Shown: one piece after another, positions 51,772 to 63,935 of the stretch | Layout: each line of letters opens with the position of its first letter | How positions within the stretch are numbered: position 1 is the stretch's first letter | Assembly: GCA_963281155.1 (NCBI GenBank) | Contig: CAUJLY010000006.1 | Location: 8,246,001-8,310,000, forward strand | Length of the DNA: 64,000 nucleotides | DNA from: Rhabditophanes sp. KR3021 | Taxonomy: Eukaryota; Nematoda; Chromadorea; Rhabditida; Alloionematidae | Direction: 5' to 3' | Position numbers and translations under genes: made by a program | Notes under the pieces: generated by a model | Databases searched by the model: none | What the model was told of the DNA's origin: nothing | Seen by the model: only the letters and a program-made list of their open reading frames with translations

Positions 51772-54700
51772 GGCTTGGCCGAAAAGAACTAAAAAGAAAA
51801 AAGTCAATTATGTTTAAAAAAATAGATACGTTGAAAGGTAATGACAGTAATAACGAAATGTAAATAATAACAAACCCTCATCATCAAAAAAATAGACGTT
51901 CAAATCAAAGCAATTACAGGAGGAAAGGTACTGGGAAAGTATTAGGAGAGGGTAGTATTTGGAATTGGAAAAAGTGTTCAAATAAAGCAATTATTAAATT
52001 GTCATTGTTATGACCTAATTCGAGGACACATCATCTCATAACGCGTAAGCCAAAAAGGAATGTTTACTGAAGATGACTGTACCACCAAAAAACAGACAGT
52101 TGCAAGTTAAGTTGTAGGAGACTTTATACAAGCTGTGCTGACACAATAGCAGGTGTCTCTTTTGCCTTATATTGATTTACTACCTGTCGGATACTTTTAG
52201 AAAGGTAAGCATATATGGCAAATTAGGCTTTATCAAATACAAAGAGAGATACAGTTAACATAAACAGATATGATCATTATTAATTATAAGTACGTTGGCG
52301 TGTCTGTTTGCGATAAAAGGAAACAATTAATGTTGTTGTAGTTGAAGTTTATAAAAACGCTTTGGATAATTTAATCACTTTATGGCAAATATTTATACTA
52401 AATATTGTTACCCAAAAGTAGATTTAGCTTATATATTATCAAAAGGCAATAGGATATAAATTTTAAACTGTATACAAACAAACATATATAAGAAGTTCAA
52501 GATACAATATACTTTCCAAAGTTGATGCTTATCAAATAATTATTCAAACGATAAAGTTGAGATGTACAGTTTCGAAACTACTCGCGCAATGTTATTATTG
52601 TAAGTAACAAAAGTAGATATTTAGGAAATGCTTTAAATTATTTGGTACCACTTACACTTATCAAAGTGTTTAAATGGTAACAAATAGATAAATTTGGGAT
52701 AAAAATATGAGTAAATGAAAGTAAAAACTTATAAAGATGGATGTAAATTTAGATAAAATAGATAAACTTATCAAAATTCTTGAAACAATACAGACTTCAA
52801 TAATTGAAGTGAATTTGCAATAAACACGCAAATAAAGATGAGGAGTAAAAGAATAAATATGAATATAAAAAGATGTCATCAAATGTAGGCTTAAATAAAC
52901 ACCAAATAACTGATTCATTTAATAAACTTAATTCTATATTTTATTTCATTTCATCCTTTGTATTAAATAAATTGCATTTATATTGTACAACTCTTAAAAA
53001 GTTAGCGAGCTTAGTTAGATATGTATGCGTAATGAAAAGTAAACAAATCCCATTTTTGCTACCAAAAAATGTGAATTACTTTTGGTATGGTCCATATGTG
53101 CTATTAACACTAAATTAATTATATTTATCAAACTTGTATATATACCAAATTCAACATACTCAGTATTTACTGGGTTTAATGGAAAGTTTGATGATATAGA
53201 GATTTAATCTAGCACATTTAAATATATTCTGGTTTTAGTAGACAAGAAGGTTAATTAGTGGATGATGATAAATGGTAATAATCAAAACAATTTACGCTAT
53301 CTATGTAAAAGTCAAAGTATCTAATCTAAATATCATGCTCGAGGTAATCAAAATAATAACAATATTATTAGTAGTACTAAAGTGATATGTATTATGAGTC
53401 AAATCATTAATAATACAATTATTAATTATTTATGAACAGTAATATCAGCTGTTGGCAGAGTCCATTTTTAAACAGACACTTACAGCAAATTAATGTACAA
53501 CTTTTGTACTTGAAGATAGTGAATTTGGTAGTTTGTCACATTTGAAGTGATTATAAATACCACAAATAAGTGTAGCTACTATTATTCTAAGATACAAAAT
53601 CATTATTTGTGAGAATAATCTCAAAGATTGTTAATGATTACAAAGAGTTGCGCACTTTACTAATGTTCATATCATTACTAAACATTTTGAACGCTTACTT
53701 TAAAAACCTGAGAATGACGTCTCTCGCTCTTCTAGCAAAGGCGCATCAAAACGGCTGATAAGACGACAAGAAGATAAAAAAGATTAGGAGATAGATAACA
53801 TGACGGAAACATTAACTCCAATTTATTACACATTATACACATCTTTATATTAGATATGTGTATCGTTGCCAAAAAGTATAATGGATAGGATTATAAAAAA
53901 GTTTTACCAAGTAACAAACACATGTTGATGTTTTGCAGGTTCATGGTGTTAAAAAGAGTAGTAAATATACAAACTTCCTAACACAAGAAAGAACAAGAGA
54001 AACAAAAAAGTGTCAGTTCGATTTAAATATAAATTTTCAATGCTAATTTTAGCCAATTCCGTCTTTAAATTTCAAAGGACTCACTTACGAAGCTTTAAAA
54101 ACTAAAAAAATCTTCTTATTATGTTATATGATGTATAAAGTTTCAATTTACGGATTCAAAGTAAATAATGTACTTTGAAAAGCAGCACAAAATATGTGAG
54201 GATGAAGTGTGTTTACCAAGAAAATACTTAGCATCAATAAGAATTTTTACCGGCTCCTAGTTAAAAGATATAAGCTCACCAAAATGTATGATTTGTTACG
54301 CGTTGTTTAGAGATATACAACAATAATAAGTCGATGGTGCAACATATATCAACCAATATTTACCTTTTGATGAGTAATATTCATTAAATTGATATTTAGA
54401 TGTAACTATTGTCTTGGAGATGAAAGATCCACAAAAACAGTCAAACAGTCAAAACAGACAAAAGTGCTTGGAAATGGTGACTCAAAAAGTGATTAAAAAA
54501 GAATAGATGTTGTTAAAATATATGGACATATATAGACAGTCCAAGTGCTCTTAAAAATGAATAGCTCGATGCAAAATAAAATGCAACGCTTAGAGGCATG
54601 AGCGAGTAAATTTGGTTCTAAAAAACGATAAGCCATCGGCTATTTTCGAATGCAAAATGAAATATATATGGTAGAATAAAAAGATCCATAGAATGAAAAA

Positions 54701-57700
54701 AGAAGACAATTATTCACTTCTAATACTACTATAAAAGTTTTGTCAAAAGAGGCTAATATAATTTTGTAAAGATGTTTTCCATTAAGACATAATGAAGTTA
54801 GTATGTAATGGGGGAAGATGTGTAATGTATCCTTTGTAATGTACTTGTCCATCATCTTGGAATAAGGTAAGCCTTAATGGTCTATAGGCAAAACCACTTA
54901 AATTACTCCGTTACCAAAGAAAGTATCATCAAATTGAAGGAGGAAAACAATGACTAATAGTTGGTAGTCATTGTCCTTATTACTTAAGATAATATAATGA
55001 TCATTTATCGGACTTTAACAAAAAATATCAATAGTAGTAATATAAATACAAATAAAAGTTTACAAGAAAAGATTATGATGAAAAGTGAACGATATTTGGT
55101 TAGATTGAAATAAAACGACGAGAATAGTGCTCACTCTTGATGTGATGCATCAAATTGACGAGGTAATTATGAAACTCGCTTTCAAAAAAATTTAAATGAG
55201 GTTTGTTTAGCTGACGAAAAAACAGTTTTGGGGTTTGCATACAAAGATACGCGTATTAATATGAGAACTAGTATTCATTATTCTTCTTTTTAGTTTGACA
55301 TTTACCATTTGAAATAGAACCAAAAAAGTTGGTACACTAATAAAGTAAGGTCAAAAAGTAAAATAAAAAAGAAGTTGAGCGAGGCATTAAAATTGCTTCG
55401 ATCAATAAGAAATGCTTAAAAATGACCATTGATAGAGCAAAATATGATGATGGCTTGGACACCAATTTAAAAGAGTGCACGCAACCAAAGTATGTTAGTC
55501 CAAATCATTATCCGGGAAAGGTGTTCTAGTGGCACCACATTAAATGTCACTCTACCAAACCATATTAAAACACTACTAAACCACAGCAAACGGGTATAAT
55601 TATGATAATCGACATAACATCAAAAGCTAAGTCGCCATTTGATTAATTTGGCATGCGAATAAGACAACAAAAAAATAAACAGACGGCCTTTTTTAGAGAG
55701 ATAAAAGTAAAAGAGCAATCTGTGTAAGTGAGTATATAAGAATTGAATTCAAAGAACGCAAATACTAGCTAGCGCATTTCGGAAAGATGTTTTTGATATG
55801 TTTGAATATTTAATAGATTATATATGCCAGTTTGCGCAATACATGGTCACTTTTTATGCCAAATCGTAGGATAGTAGAAGAATAAAATCGGACAATGAGT
55901 TAGATATGTAAAAAAGGCAAGTGTACGGTTAAGCGCACAGTAATGTGTAAAGAGTACACAGTTTGGCAGATCAAGCCATGCGTGATTTGTTGCTTGAATG
56001 ATAGCCATTTGCCTCTATTTGCCATCAACCAAAAAGGAATGGCAATGAAATAAAACATAATGGTAGGGGTCGTAACTAACCAAAAAACAATAATTTTTGT
56101 AAACTAGAATGTGTATAAAATAAATATGTTTTAAATGATCATCTCATTTTATTTAAAATATGGTGTTTCTTTATATTTTTAATTGCACACAACACAATTT
56201 ATTGTAGAATGTATGTATCAAGAATTTGAGAGACAAATGCACATATATAGATGTCCATTACATATTATATTTTTGGCAGCATTTGCATAAATTAAATATT
56301 TTTAGATACATTGTACATTGTTGTGTATAAATAAAAGAACTCAAATTTTGAAACACACTTAAGGGCAAAATAAATGTTAAAAAGACATGATAAATAATAT
56401 CCTTGGCTAGGAGCATTTTTCATTTGAACTGTATTGTGCCACCAATACTTTCTTAATTTTTTTGCAAATAGTTTGAGAAAAGGGGTATATGGAAGTAGTC
56501 TAGAAGTTGCATGAAAATAAATAAATGTATATCTATGTATATCTTTTACATCTATGTATTTCGTGAAGTAGATGCTTGATAGTGGCATGAATTTTCAATA
56601 GACTAAATAAAATAAAAATATAATAATCAAAAATTCTTTTGATATTGATGATAGGTCAAAGAAAATTTTGAACCTATAACATCGGTTTTAAAAGAGGAAA
56701 TGAAACATTGAAATATCAGATATAAGACAAAAACAACAATTGGAGAGGGAGTCAATTGATTTCGGCAAAAGATTGTGTTGTGTCGGTACTGATAAAAATA
56801 AAATAAAAAGCAAAAGAACGTGTATTTAAAAAAGTTAAAGATGCTATAATTAGTCTACGAGCAAGAATGATTAATTAAGACAGAGCTTTAAGTGACGAAC
56901 AATCTGCTAACTTATACATATTCATCCAACAAATCTTGTTTAGGGCCTTTTTTTAGCACATTTCTAATGAGCCCGGACAATTGGAACAAATTGGACAAAT
57001 TTTAACAGATGCTGAGATTAATAATTCAAGTGTGCTTAGGACAATTTAAACTTATCTAAACATTTGTATGTATAAATTATTTTTAAATCACATCTTACTT
57101 TAGAAGGTACATTAAAAATTATATTGGCATTAGTATGATTTATAAGAAGTATGTAAATAAATTATCTATCATTATTAATGGAAAATATTATCAAAATTAC
57201 GCCAATAAAATTTAACTCTTAAAAGCCGCCAACTTCCGACGTGATGGTGATATGACATCAACTTTTTGATGTAACTATTATGATAGATAACTGTTAAAGT
57301 TGGCGACAAATATATGTGCCTTTTCCTTCTTAAAATATACATTTTTATTGGTAACAATGGAAGATTTGATGATGCTTTAGCAATACCACTAATCTCATCA
57401 CCACAGGAGTGCTATAATTTCTTAGATTCTTTTGAAACTGACATCCAGCTAAAAAATATGCTCTCACAATTATTATTATATAACTTTAGATTAACAAAAG
57501 TATACGTTAAGCTCAAATAAAAATATAAGGGATGAAGAATTAAGATGTTTTGAGATACAGGGAAATGTAAAACAACTTTTAAAGTCATAATCTTTGCTGT
57601 TCATTTTTTCGTTTCACTTTTGATTCGGTTTGTCACAAAGGAAATGTAATATACTCAATCATTTAGCAAGGATACTTTTTTGCCTATAAATGATCAAAGA

Positions 57701-58121
57701 AATGACAATATTTTAAACATTACTTTTGTTTAAATTTTAGTTAAGAGCAGTATGTCATTAGTTCATTCATTTTTATTTTGTCAACGATCGTCAACCAATA
57801 AACTATATTTATATCCTCTTTATTGTATCCTCATACATCTACTTTTTGAGTCAATTTGAATGCCATTTCAAATATATAATTAATATTTATATTGTGTGAG
57901 GTTTTAATGGGAAAACCAAACAAAAGGAAGATGCAATTATTTTTTGTAATGAGTATTTGATCAAAGTATACTAGAAAGATATTTTTAATATATTTAAAAA
58001 AATTGGAATGGCTGAGCTTAAAATAGATTGGCCAATCCCCTAACACCATTTTGGTATCGCTAACAATGATCATTAATTGATAAGAAATATATATTATTTT
58101 GTGAAAAAACAAATATATGGT
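51772..58121. other. 6.3 kb region upstream of neuroglian without confident genes
   Basis: Frames at 52670-52918 (-), 52873-53118 (+), 54640-54855 (-), 56292-56588 (-), 57314-57520 (+) and 57831-58112 (-) are AT-biased and isolated. The neuroglian promoter and 5' UTR should lie at the left end. TTATCTATCATTATTA near 57159 and its approximate reverse complement near 57275 form a weak inverted pair. Nothing else is clear. Confidence 0.5.
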
Positions 58122-58466
58122 ATGATTTCGGTTTGCATTTTGTGCTTAGCCTTCCAAAGTTATAATTACCATCGTTTGGACAAGGAATTTGAGTTTGTCG
58201 GAGGTATATTTTAGCTTAAACTCTTAATGATAACCAATTTATATAGATTATGTGATTTGAAATCTGTCGTTAGTTTGATGTACACACGACAAAGAGATAA
58301 CCTTCAGTGTCATTACACATGTAAATGTGTGGAGAAGGGATTGCATTTTTTAAACAAGTCGCATTTGTATATATACATATACAATAAAACTATCCCCAAC
58401 GATCACGCCATTCGTAAAAAGATTGATTGCAACTTATCAAAGTTACGTGAGACTTGCTTAATTTGA
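58122..58466 (+). CDS. Tentative small Cys-rich, possibly secreted protein, 96 aa
   Basis: Not recognised. ATG 58122 opens MISVCILCLAF, a short hydrophobic run that might be a signal peptide. A GTTTGT donor at 58193 and a TATATAG acceptor give a 54-nt intron. Exons 58122-58192 and 58247-58466 then join in phase. The second exon reads CDLKSVVSLMYTRQRDNLQC, then HYTCKCVEKG, and ends KIDCNLSKLRETCLI. The presumed mature part therefore has six cysteines, an even number that fits disulfide bonding. The intron size fits the genome. The donor is weaker than elsewhere and no homology is apparent, so the gene could be an accident of AT-rich sequence. It sits 158 bp before the desaturase start, on the same strand. 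Confidence 0.35.
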
Positions 58467-58532
58467 TGGTTCCCTATCAGTCTAGGTAAAGATAAAAAAG
58501 AAAGAATAGGCAGATCAGTAACAATAGGGCGC

Positions 58533-58539
58533 TATATAA
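58533..58539 (+). promoter_or_regulatory. TATA-like box of the desaturase gene
   Basis: GCGCTATATAAG stands out with a GC-rich edge in AT-rich surroundings. It lies 92 bp before the ATG, giving a 5' UTR of about 60 nt. Confidence 0.45.
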
Positions 58540-58624
58540 GTTCACTTTTTGGGTGGAAAAAGTTATTCCATACTTTCAAAGCACAGCTGCATAAAGCTGT
58601 ATTTTACACACTTTTTTTATTAAA

Positions 58625-60089
58625 ATGACAACCGAGCAAACTCCAGATATTATTGAGGCCTTCAATATAAAAATTGATGGGAAATGGATACATCTTTCTG
58701 AGGATGTCATCAGAAATCACCCTGGTGGCCCCGTTATAACACAATATAAGTACGTTTATTCTTATTTAATCTCATTATTTGTACCTAGTGTGTATTAATT
58801 GTTATTTTACATTTTCCCTTTTAAGAGATGCAGATGCCACTCATGTTTTCCATGCATTTCACGAAGGGTCTGCCAAAGCCTATAAACAAATTGAATTTTT
58901 AAAAAAACATAAAGCTGTAGAGGTCCAAAATGATCCTACAATTTGCCAAAAAAGAAAGGACGTTTCCGAGATTAATGTCGCAGAGTATGATTTAACGATT
59001 GAACAAGAAGTGACTATGGTTAAAAACTTTGAAAAACTTCGTCAGACAATGCATGAATATGGGTTAATGGATCAAGATGAAGCATTTTACTACAGGAAAT
59101 CAATCGACACCTTAGCAATTATGCTCACTTCATTTGTTCTGCAGTATTATGGATGGTATATTTTATCATCTGTAGTGCTGGCTCTTGCCTTCCAACAACT
59201 CGGCTGGTTGACACATGAATATTGTCATCACCAACCTAGCAATGACAGAAAATTTAACAACCTTATGGGATTATTTTTTGGAAACGTATGCCAAGGATTT
59301 TCCAGTGATTGGTGGAAAAATAAACATAATACTCACCACGCTGCAACAAATATAGTCGGTAAGTATTAAAATCAAAGTGACTTTTTATAATAAGCCCAAT
59401 TAATTTTAGATCATGACACTGACATTGATTTAACTCCACTCATCGCAATGGTTCCTAGTCAATTGAAACAATTTAAACAACCAATCGAGAAACTGATTCT
59501 AAAAATTGTACCTTACCAACATCTTTACTTCACCATGATGTTACCTTTAATCAGAGCTTCATGGACTTCACAATCAATCGGCTATGTATTTTCTGAAACA
59601 GCAAGTAATTATAAGCAAATGAGAATGAATGCATTCTGGGAGCAAGTTACAATTGTCGCTCATTGGGCTTGGATTTTATTCCAATTATATTGTCTTCCTG
59701 ATTCATCCACTCGCATTACTTACTTTATCATTTCTCAATTTTTGGGAGGCTTCTTGATTGGGTTCGTTGTTACATTCAACCATAACTCTGTTGACAAATA
59801 TCCAGCTGATAGTAGGCTTTTTAATAATTTTGCGGCCATGCACATCTTGACAACGAGAAATATGAACCCTTCTCCATTTACTGATTGGCTTTGGGGTGGA
59901 TTAAACTATCAAATCGAACACCATTTATTCCCAACTATGCCTCGTTCAAGTTTAAACAAAGCCAGTAAATTAGTTAAAAGGTTTTGTAAAGAAAACAACT
60001 TGCCATATTTGTGCGATGACTATATTACCGGTTACAAAGAGAATTTGAGGCAATTGGAAAATATTGCTAAACAAGTATCAAAGAACTAA
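58625..60089 (+). CDS. FADS: Front-end fatty acid desaturase with cytochrome b5 domain
   Basis: Exons 58625-58749, 58826-59358 and 59410-60089 give 445 aa (human FADS1/2 444). It is an ER membrane enzyme that inserts a delta-5 or delta-6 double bond during polyunsaturated fatty acid synthesis. The N-terminal cytochrome b5 domain has the heme motif HPGG (32-35) and the second heme histidine in HVFHAFH. The three histidine boxes are HEYCHH (172-177), HNTHH (209-213) and QIEHH (387-391). The Gln in the third box defines the front-end class. Several hydrophobic spans lie between. Which regioselectivity applies cannot be read from motifs. Introns are 51 and 76 nt. A TATA-like box is 92 bp upstream. 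Confidence 0.95.
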
Positions 60090-60516
60090 ATGTTCATTAC
60101 TTCGAAACTGTAATTATATCGCCAACACTATTTCCTAGACGAAACTTTTGGTATGGCTTTCATAAATAATCCATTTTAAAAGCGATTTCATCTAAACAAT
60201 ACACAAATACCATCTTCCTTTGCCCAACCTTTTCAGTTACACAAACTAACATATTGTTATGTAATAATCTTAAATTGTTAACAATTTTACTCGTACGTCG
60301 TTTTAAAACAATAAAAAATATAGTGCTCAACCACTCTTATTCCAAAGGTCATTACCAACAATTAATAATCTTCCAATAATTTAATGGCATTCTGGTATTT
60401 CAAAATCTACAGTAAGAATGATTCATATTTTCACAATTACAAAACCTTTAATAAAACTGATTTATACTTAGCAATAACAAAACATAATAAATTAAATGGC
60501 AAAATTGTTGACTTTT
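60090..60516. other. Convergent intergenic region
   Basis: Holds the 3' UTRs of the desaturase (+) and B3GALT6 (-). A frame starting at 60384 (+) overlaps the end of B3GALT6 on the opposite strand and is a shadow. Confidence 0.55.
60310..60315 (+). terminator. Candidate polyadenylation signal of the desaturase gene
   Basis: AATAAA lies about 220 bases after the stop codon, before the convergent B3GALT6 gene. Tentative. Confidence 0.35.
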
Positions 60517-61600
60517 TTATGGAATTCTACTCTCATTTTTGCGTACACAACAAAGACTGGGATCTACCGAAAAGTCGTAGATGTATGAGGGCCTTTTTCT
60601 AAATTCTTTGGAACACAACTTGCCCGTTTTCACAATATTCTTATATAACACCCCCATCATAGATTCATTTTGTTTGTGTGTTATTAGGTATTCATTATTG
60701 CATCCTCTTGACGCAAATTCCGTATCAAATCGGGGATCATGTACATACTTGACATCTAATCCAGCTAACCACGCACCTACGGCCACATCTTCACTCTTGT
60801 ACATTTTTAGCAGTGGTAAATTTGTTGCAATGTAAGAGACCAATACTTTTGATAAGACATATCCTCCACCCAGCTGTAAATTAAAAAGTCTTAATTAGTT
60901 CACACTTTTAGCAGCTAAGAATTACCTGATAAGGAAGATAACGATCACAAAGAACCCAATCATTTTCCTTCCATTTTCCTTTTTTGAATGGTTTGGCTCG
61001 TCCATCCAGGAAGCCCCAATACAACTTGGGGTGATCAATGTCTTTCAATGATTTGAGCAACAATCCAATCCTGACAAAACTATCCGAGTCAACTTTAAGC
61101 AGGAACTTGAAATCGAAGTGTGAATCCGCATACTTCATAGTTTGGGCCGTCTTGATAGTCAACAGCTGATAGTCTTCCTCAACGTCATGCAAAAACACTA
61201 AATCATTGTACACATTATGCTCGTCACGTAGCTTCTCCCTAGCACTTGACTGCATCTTTTTAACACCAACCGGAAAACGATAACTAACTGTACTTTGACT
61301 GCGAGAGGTTAATTTAATCCAGGTATTTCTGATTACATTTCTTTTTTCAACGTCGTTCGGTGAAGACATAATCATCACAATCAGGAATGTTTTAAATTTA
61401 GGCACTGTTGTATTAAACGAGTGCTTGCTCCGATAAGGGATCGTTTGATTTATGTTCGAGGAAGCTAGATGCTCTTTGATGATTGTGTCACAGGATAAAC
61501 TTGATAAGTAATATATTTGCATATACAAAATAAGTATAGTCATCAGAAGCCATGTTATAATCAACCACTTGCATAAGGTTGATTTTGAGGGATTAAACAT
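60517..61600 (-). CDS. B3GALT6: Beta-1,3-galactosyltransferase 6 (GAG linker galactosyltransferase II)
   Basis: Two exons, 61600-60926 and 60873-60517, give 343 aa (human 329). It is a type II Golgi enzyme adding the second galactose of the proteoglycan linker tetrasaccharide. A transmembrane anchor lies at about 11-33, followed by the stem. The GT31 fold shows RNVIRNTW (88-95), [10 protein letters not shown] with the metal-binding DSD (171-173), and [13 protein letters not shown] across the splice junction. [15 protein letters not shown] and [14 protein letters not shown] are also present. The C-terminal [11 protein letters not shown] and THKQ segments are specific to B3GALT6 within the family. 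The 52-nt intron has donor GTAATT and acceptor TTTACAG. In vertebrates this gene is intronless. Confidence 0.94.
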
Positions 61601-62373
61601 TTCTTATTTTTTCGTTAATGTATCCTTTCTATCTGAAATAAATAAGTTAGCAAACAAATTAATGTATTAGAATTATCTTAACATACCATTTAATTGTAAA
61701 GTACTCCACAAATTGATACTAAAATACACCAAATAATTATAGGCAAGTTATCTAACATTGGATTTGGTCGTGTCAACAGTGTTTTATCCATAGATGCGTC
61801 CTACCAACTTTTAAACTTTAACCAGGACCATGTTTAAACTTTCTTTAGACTGACAACATAAACAAAGTGATTGGGCAATTAAATCATCAAGTGACTTTTT
61901 AATTATATTGAAGAAACGATTGCTTTGTACATAAAATTACATCCTCTTTTTTGAGTAAGTTAGGTGCATTGACTAAATTATTCAAATGTTAATCTCGTTA
62001 CTTGATTTAATAATTTTCCAAACTATAAAGATTACATCCACTTCCACATTCTTAATACAAACACCATAAAAAATAGAGAATGTGCTACTTCGTGATTGAA
62101 ACAACATAAAGTACTTTATTTTAATATATTTTCACATTAAAAAATGGGTAAAAAATGAGTTTTAATTTAATTGAAAAAGGAACCAAGTACCACAATTTAA
62201 AAATGCCATAAGCTTGTTTTTTATATAAATACATTCTGACATAGGATTTAATATCCACACAACTTTTACTTCCTAAACTCCACCTTTGGCAAACATCTAA
62301 GCCAAAAAGTCGTATATAATGACAGCTTTATGCCTACAAAATATATTTAACATTTTGAGATTCTCTTGTAACT
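61601..62373. other. Divergent promoter region between B3GALT6 and the TGF-beta ligand gene
   Basis: About 770 bp between genes transcribed apart. A 5' UTR splice upstream of B3GALT6 is possible. The TATA-like box at 62313 is the only element I can point to. Confidence 0.5.
62313..62319 (+). promoter_or_regulatory. TATA-like box of the TGF-beta ligand gene
   Basis: GTATATAATG lies about 60 bp before the start codon, which would leave a leader of about 30 nt. Tentative in AT-rich DNA. Confidence 0.35.
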
Positions 62374-63373
62374 ATGGAAAAAAGCCAAAAAATATATTTG
62401 TTTCTGATTCTATTTGGAATTATAGTTTGTGTTGTAAGTTGAACAATCTTAACTCCGTATATTAATTGTTTAGAGATCCACTGATAGTAAAATGGAGTTT
62501 GCTTTAAGTAAAATACTTGAAAACTTGAATCTTGATCAAATTCCACAAGTAACCGAGGAAGGCTTGTTAAGAAAGGAAAAATGGCTGGAAACATCAATGT
62601 TCATTAATAAAATTGAACAAAAGGAGGTTCAGATTCCACACACGACTATCATAATATCAGAATGCTCTCTACCACTTGCTTGTTTCAATCTGTACTCACT
62701 TTTACAAGATCGTACTTTGGAGGAAGTAACTTTAACGGTTCAAATTCCTTCAAAATTTAACAATTTACAAGTTAGCATTTATCCATTGTTAAAACATTTT
62801 GACATTGGCACTAAAATCGGTGAAAGGTTTATAACATCAAATGATTATGTCAAAAATGATACATTCTTAAGTATTAAACTTGACACCAGGCATTTAAAGT
62901 TTTTCAGTAAGGAGGATAAAAAAAGAAAGCTTTTCATTAAATATCAAGGTGATACATTACTGAATAGTGGTTTATATGATAAGGAACTACTTTACAAATC
63001 TTTCATCGAAATAAAGACATTTAAAATAGACAAAAGACGGCAAAGAAGGAGTTCTGAAAAGACATGCCGAGATAAGAGAAGGGATAATACTTGTTGTCTT
63101 GATGACATATACATTAGCACAACTGACATGAAATTAAGCTTTGTGCTGACACCTTTAGAAATAAATATCCATGGTTGCGGTGGAACATGCGAGCTTGCAG
63201 AAAATGCACAAACTAATTCAAAACTTGCTGCTAAAACATCATATCCAAAAAATAGCTGTTGCTTCGCTTCAGCTTATGAAGATATTCAAGTTTCATATTC
63301 AATAGACGATTTCAAAACTATCGACAACGCAACCATTCATGAATTAGTTGCTAAAACGTGTATGTGTTATTAA
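62374..63373 (+). CDS. Divergent TGF-beta superfamily ligand
   Basis: Two exons, 62374-62433 and 62474-63373, give a 319-aa preproprotein. It is a secreted dimeric signal that would act through type I/II receptor Ser/Thr kinases. Exon 1 encodes the signal peptide MEKSQKIYLFLILFGIIVCV. The prodomain starts with an amphipathic helix, FALSKILENLNLDQIP, as in TGF-beta straitjackets. A furin site KRRQRR ends at residue 212, leaving a 107-residue mature chain. The cystine-knot pattern is clear: KTC..TCC, GCGGTCE, NSCC and terminal TCMCY, nine cysteines in all, like the TGF-beta/activin/myostatin branch. Sequence between cysteines is poorly conserved and the usual W-x-x-W is replaced by LSFVLTPLEI, so the subfamily is uncertain. 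Confidence 0.88.
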
Positions 63374-63935
63374 ATTCATCATTGGCACAAATACGAATGT
63401 GTTAACACGAGGTCAAATCAACCAAATTATTCTCTTGCTGAAATTAATTTCTTAATATTAATACCTGTTCATACTTTAATTAATGTGCAGCTTTACAATT
63501 TTAAATAATATACCATTCCGTTCCATAAATAATATTTCTCAAAATCATTAATGACTTAATAACTAGTTACATTTTTTGACATGAAATGCCATCATTATAT
63601 CAATGACGTTTTTAAAATATCCGTTTGTTATTTATTAACTATACTTTGAATAATTTAGCAAAACCGTTTCATAGCTCAAACTATCAGGAAAAAATAAATA
63701 CGTAGTTTTATAAAGCAATTTAAAATCAGTTTAAATCCAAAATGAATTACATTATTAAGTTAGGTCAATATTTATTAAATTTTCAAATCAAAATAAATCT
63801 TATAACAATACGATCTATACAACGAGTCTTTTCATTTTTATAAGGCTTTATATGTTTTTGTTATTGCTAGAAGTAATACGTATTTTATAGATACAGACTT
63901 GTGGGTGCAACATTTCCAAATGTGTAAAAAAATTA
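63374..63935. other. Intergenic region between the TGF-beta ligand gene and tRNA-Cys
   Basis: AT-rich 3' flank of the ligand gene. On the minus strand a T-run (TTTTTT complement of AAAAAA at 63927-63932) follows the tRNA 3' end and can serve as the RNA polymerase III terminator. No gene seen. Confidence 0.6.

Noticed and set aside
52873..53118. 81-codon frame (+) upstream of neuroglian
   Set aside because: Overlaps another frame on the opposite strand; hydrophobic AT-driven composition; no family match.
57159..57291. Inverted pair TTATCTATCATTATTA with its approximate reverse complement, considered as a MITE
   Set aside because: The arms are short, inner sequence does not pair, and I found no target duplication.
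57314..57520. 68-codon frame (+) containing NNGRFDDALAIPLISS
   Set aside because: Slightly more balanced amino acid use than neighbours, but no homology, no convincing promoter and no second exon.
60384..60602. 72-codon frame (+) overlapping the B3GALT6 3' end
   Set aside because: Antisense to a well supported coding exon and without any similarity of its own.
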